In this document: in pieces, positions 6,055 to 6,407 of the stretch | Layout: each line of letters starts with the position of its first letter | How positions within the stretch are numbered: position 1 is the first letter of the stretch | NCBI GenBank assembly: GCA_937943665.1 | Contig: CALEAR010000158.1 | Span: forward strand, 1 to 6,407 | Direction: 5' to 3' | DNA from: an uncultured Alcanivoracaceae bacterium | Lineage (GTDB): Bacteria > Pseudomonadota > Gammaproteobacteria > Pseudomonadales > Alcanivoracaceae | Length of the DNA stretch: 6,407 nucleotides | Translations under genes and position numbers: made by a program | The notes under the pieces: generated by a model | Told to the model about the DNA's origin: nothing | Database searches by the model: none | What the model saw: the letters and a program-made list of their open reading frames with translations, nothing else

Positions 6055-6407
6055 ATGAACGCTGTGGTGGTGGCGGTGGCGCTAATGTTGGTGCTGAGTT
6101 TATGCCGCGTGCATGTGGTGGTGGCCTTAATTGTGGGCGCCATGGCCGGTGGTTTGCTTGGGGGGTTATCCATCCATGAAACCCTCGGCGCCTTTCAATC
6201 GGGCTTGGGTGGCGGTGCCACAGTGGCACTATCGTATGCCTTATTAGGTGCTTTTGCGGTGGCCATTGGGAAATCCGGCGTGGCGGATGCACTGGCAAAC
6301 CGCATTCTCGCTTTAATTGGTAAGCAAAACCCGCAGCAGGCCAAGGGGGTGAAGGCCCTACTTATTACCTTGTTGTTAGGTGCTGCCATCGCATCGCAAA
6401 ACGTATT
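6055..6407 (+). CDS. YuiF/COG2056-type transporter (Na+/H+ antiporter family), 5' part only
   Basis: The frame is open from the ATG at 6055 to the right edge, 117 complete codons, so the C-terminus is missing. The start MNAVVVAVALMLVLSL, then RVHVVVALIVGAMAGGLLGG, GLGGGATVALSYALLGAFAV and AIGKSGVADALANRILALIG, is typical of the Na_H_antiport_2 family (B. subtilis YuiF relatives). At least three to four membrane helices are visible. Database names for this family say Na+/H+ antiporter, but related genes have been proposed as amino acid (for example histidine) transporters, so substrate is open. GGGGA at 6043-6047, seven bases before the ATG, is a good ribosome site, and an in-frame stop at 6037-6039 excludes any earlier start. 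It is divergent from lysP across 141 bases, which makes shared control and a role in amino acid or cation homeostasis plausible but unproven. Confidence 0.8.
   Translation, partial: MNAVVVAVALMLVLSLCRVHVVVALIVGAMAGGLLGGLSIHETLGAFQSGLGGGATVALSYALLGAFAVAIGKSGVADALANRILALIGKQNPQQAKGVKALLITLLLGAAIASQNV

Noticed and set aside
6008..6298. Minus-strand open frames over the right-hand transporter gene.
   Set aside because: The products are rich in Pro, His and Thr, as expected from antisense of a Gly/Val/Ala-rich membrane protein; the plus frame has clear family motifs.

Overview
The window looks like chromosomal DNA of a marine-type or environmental gammaproteobacterium of the Aeromonadales/Alteromonadales sort. 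This placement is an inference. The LysP, MltF and YigZ homologues read very close to the enterobacterial proteins, genes are tightly packed, base composition looks balanced, and no mobile element, tRNA, rRNA or CRISPR array is visible. Genus cannot be fixed from this sequence.

Layout from left to right. (1) At 1-1170, minus strand, is a 3'-truncated gene for MltF, an outer-membrane lytic transglycosylase lipoprotein. (2) At 1171-1310 is a short intergenic region with the mltF leader and a strong intrinsic terminator closing the next gene upstream. (3) At 1311-2648, minus, is a MepM-like M23 murein endopeptidase whose HxH zinc motif is altered. (4) At 2649-2870 is a 222-base AT-rich regulatory region with a good sigma70-type -10 box and a TGTGA/TCACA palindrome. 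(5) At 2871-5913, minus, is a probable three-gene operon, transcribed in the order lysP (lysine permease), lysO (lysine exporter family), yigZ (IMPACT family). lysP and lysO overlap by 11 bases and lysO has no visible Shine-Dalgarno sequence. (6) At 5914-6054 is a 141-base divergent promoter region. (7) From 6055 to the right edge, plus, is the start of a YuiF/COG2056-type transporter, annotated in databases as a Na+/H+ antiporter family protein.

Functionally there are two themes. The right half handles basic amino acid or cation traffic: a proton-coupled lysine importer is translationally linked to a putative lysine exporter, facing a divergent transporter of uncertain substrate. The left half handles peptidoglycan remodelling: an M23 protein that may have lost activity, followed by a lytic transglycosylase. 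No clearly new system is evident. The two observations most worth following are the loss of the second HxH histidine in the MepM homologue and the overlapping import/export gene pair for lysine.
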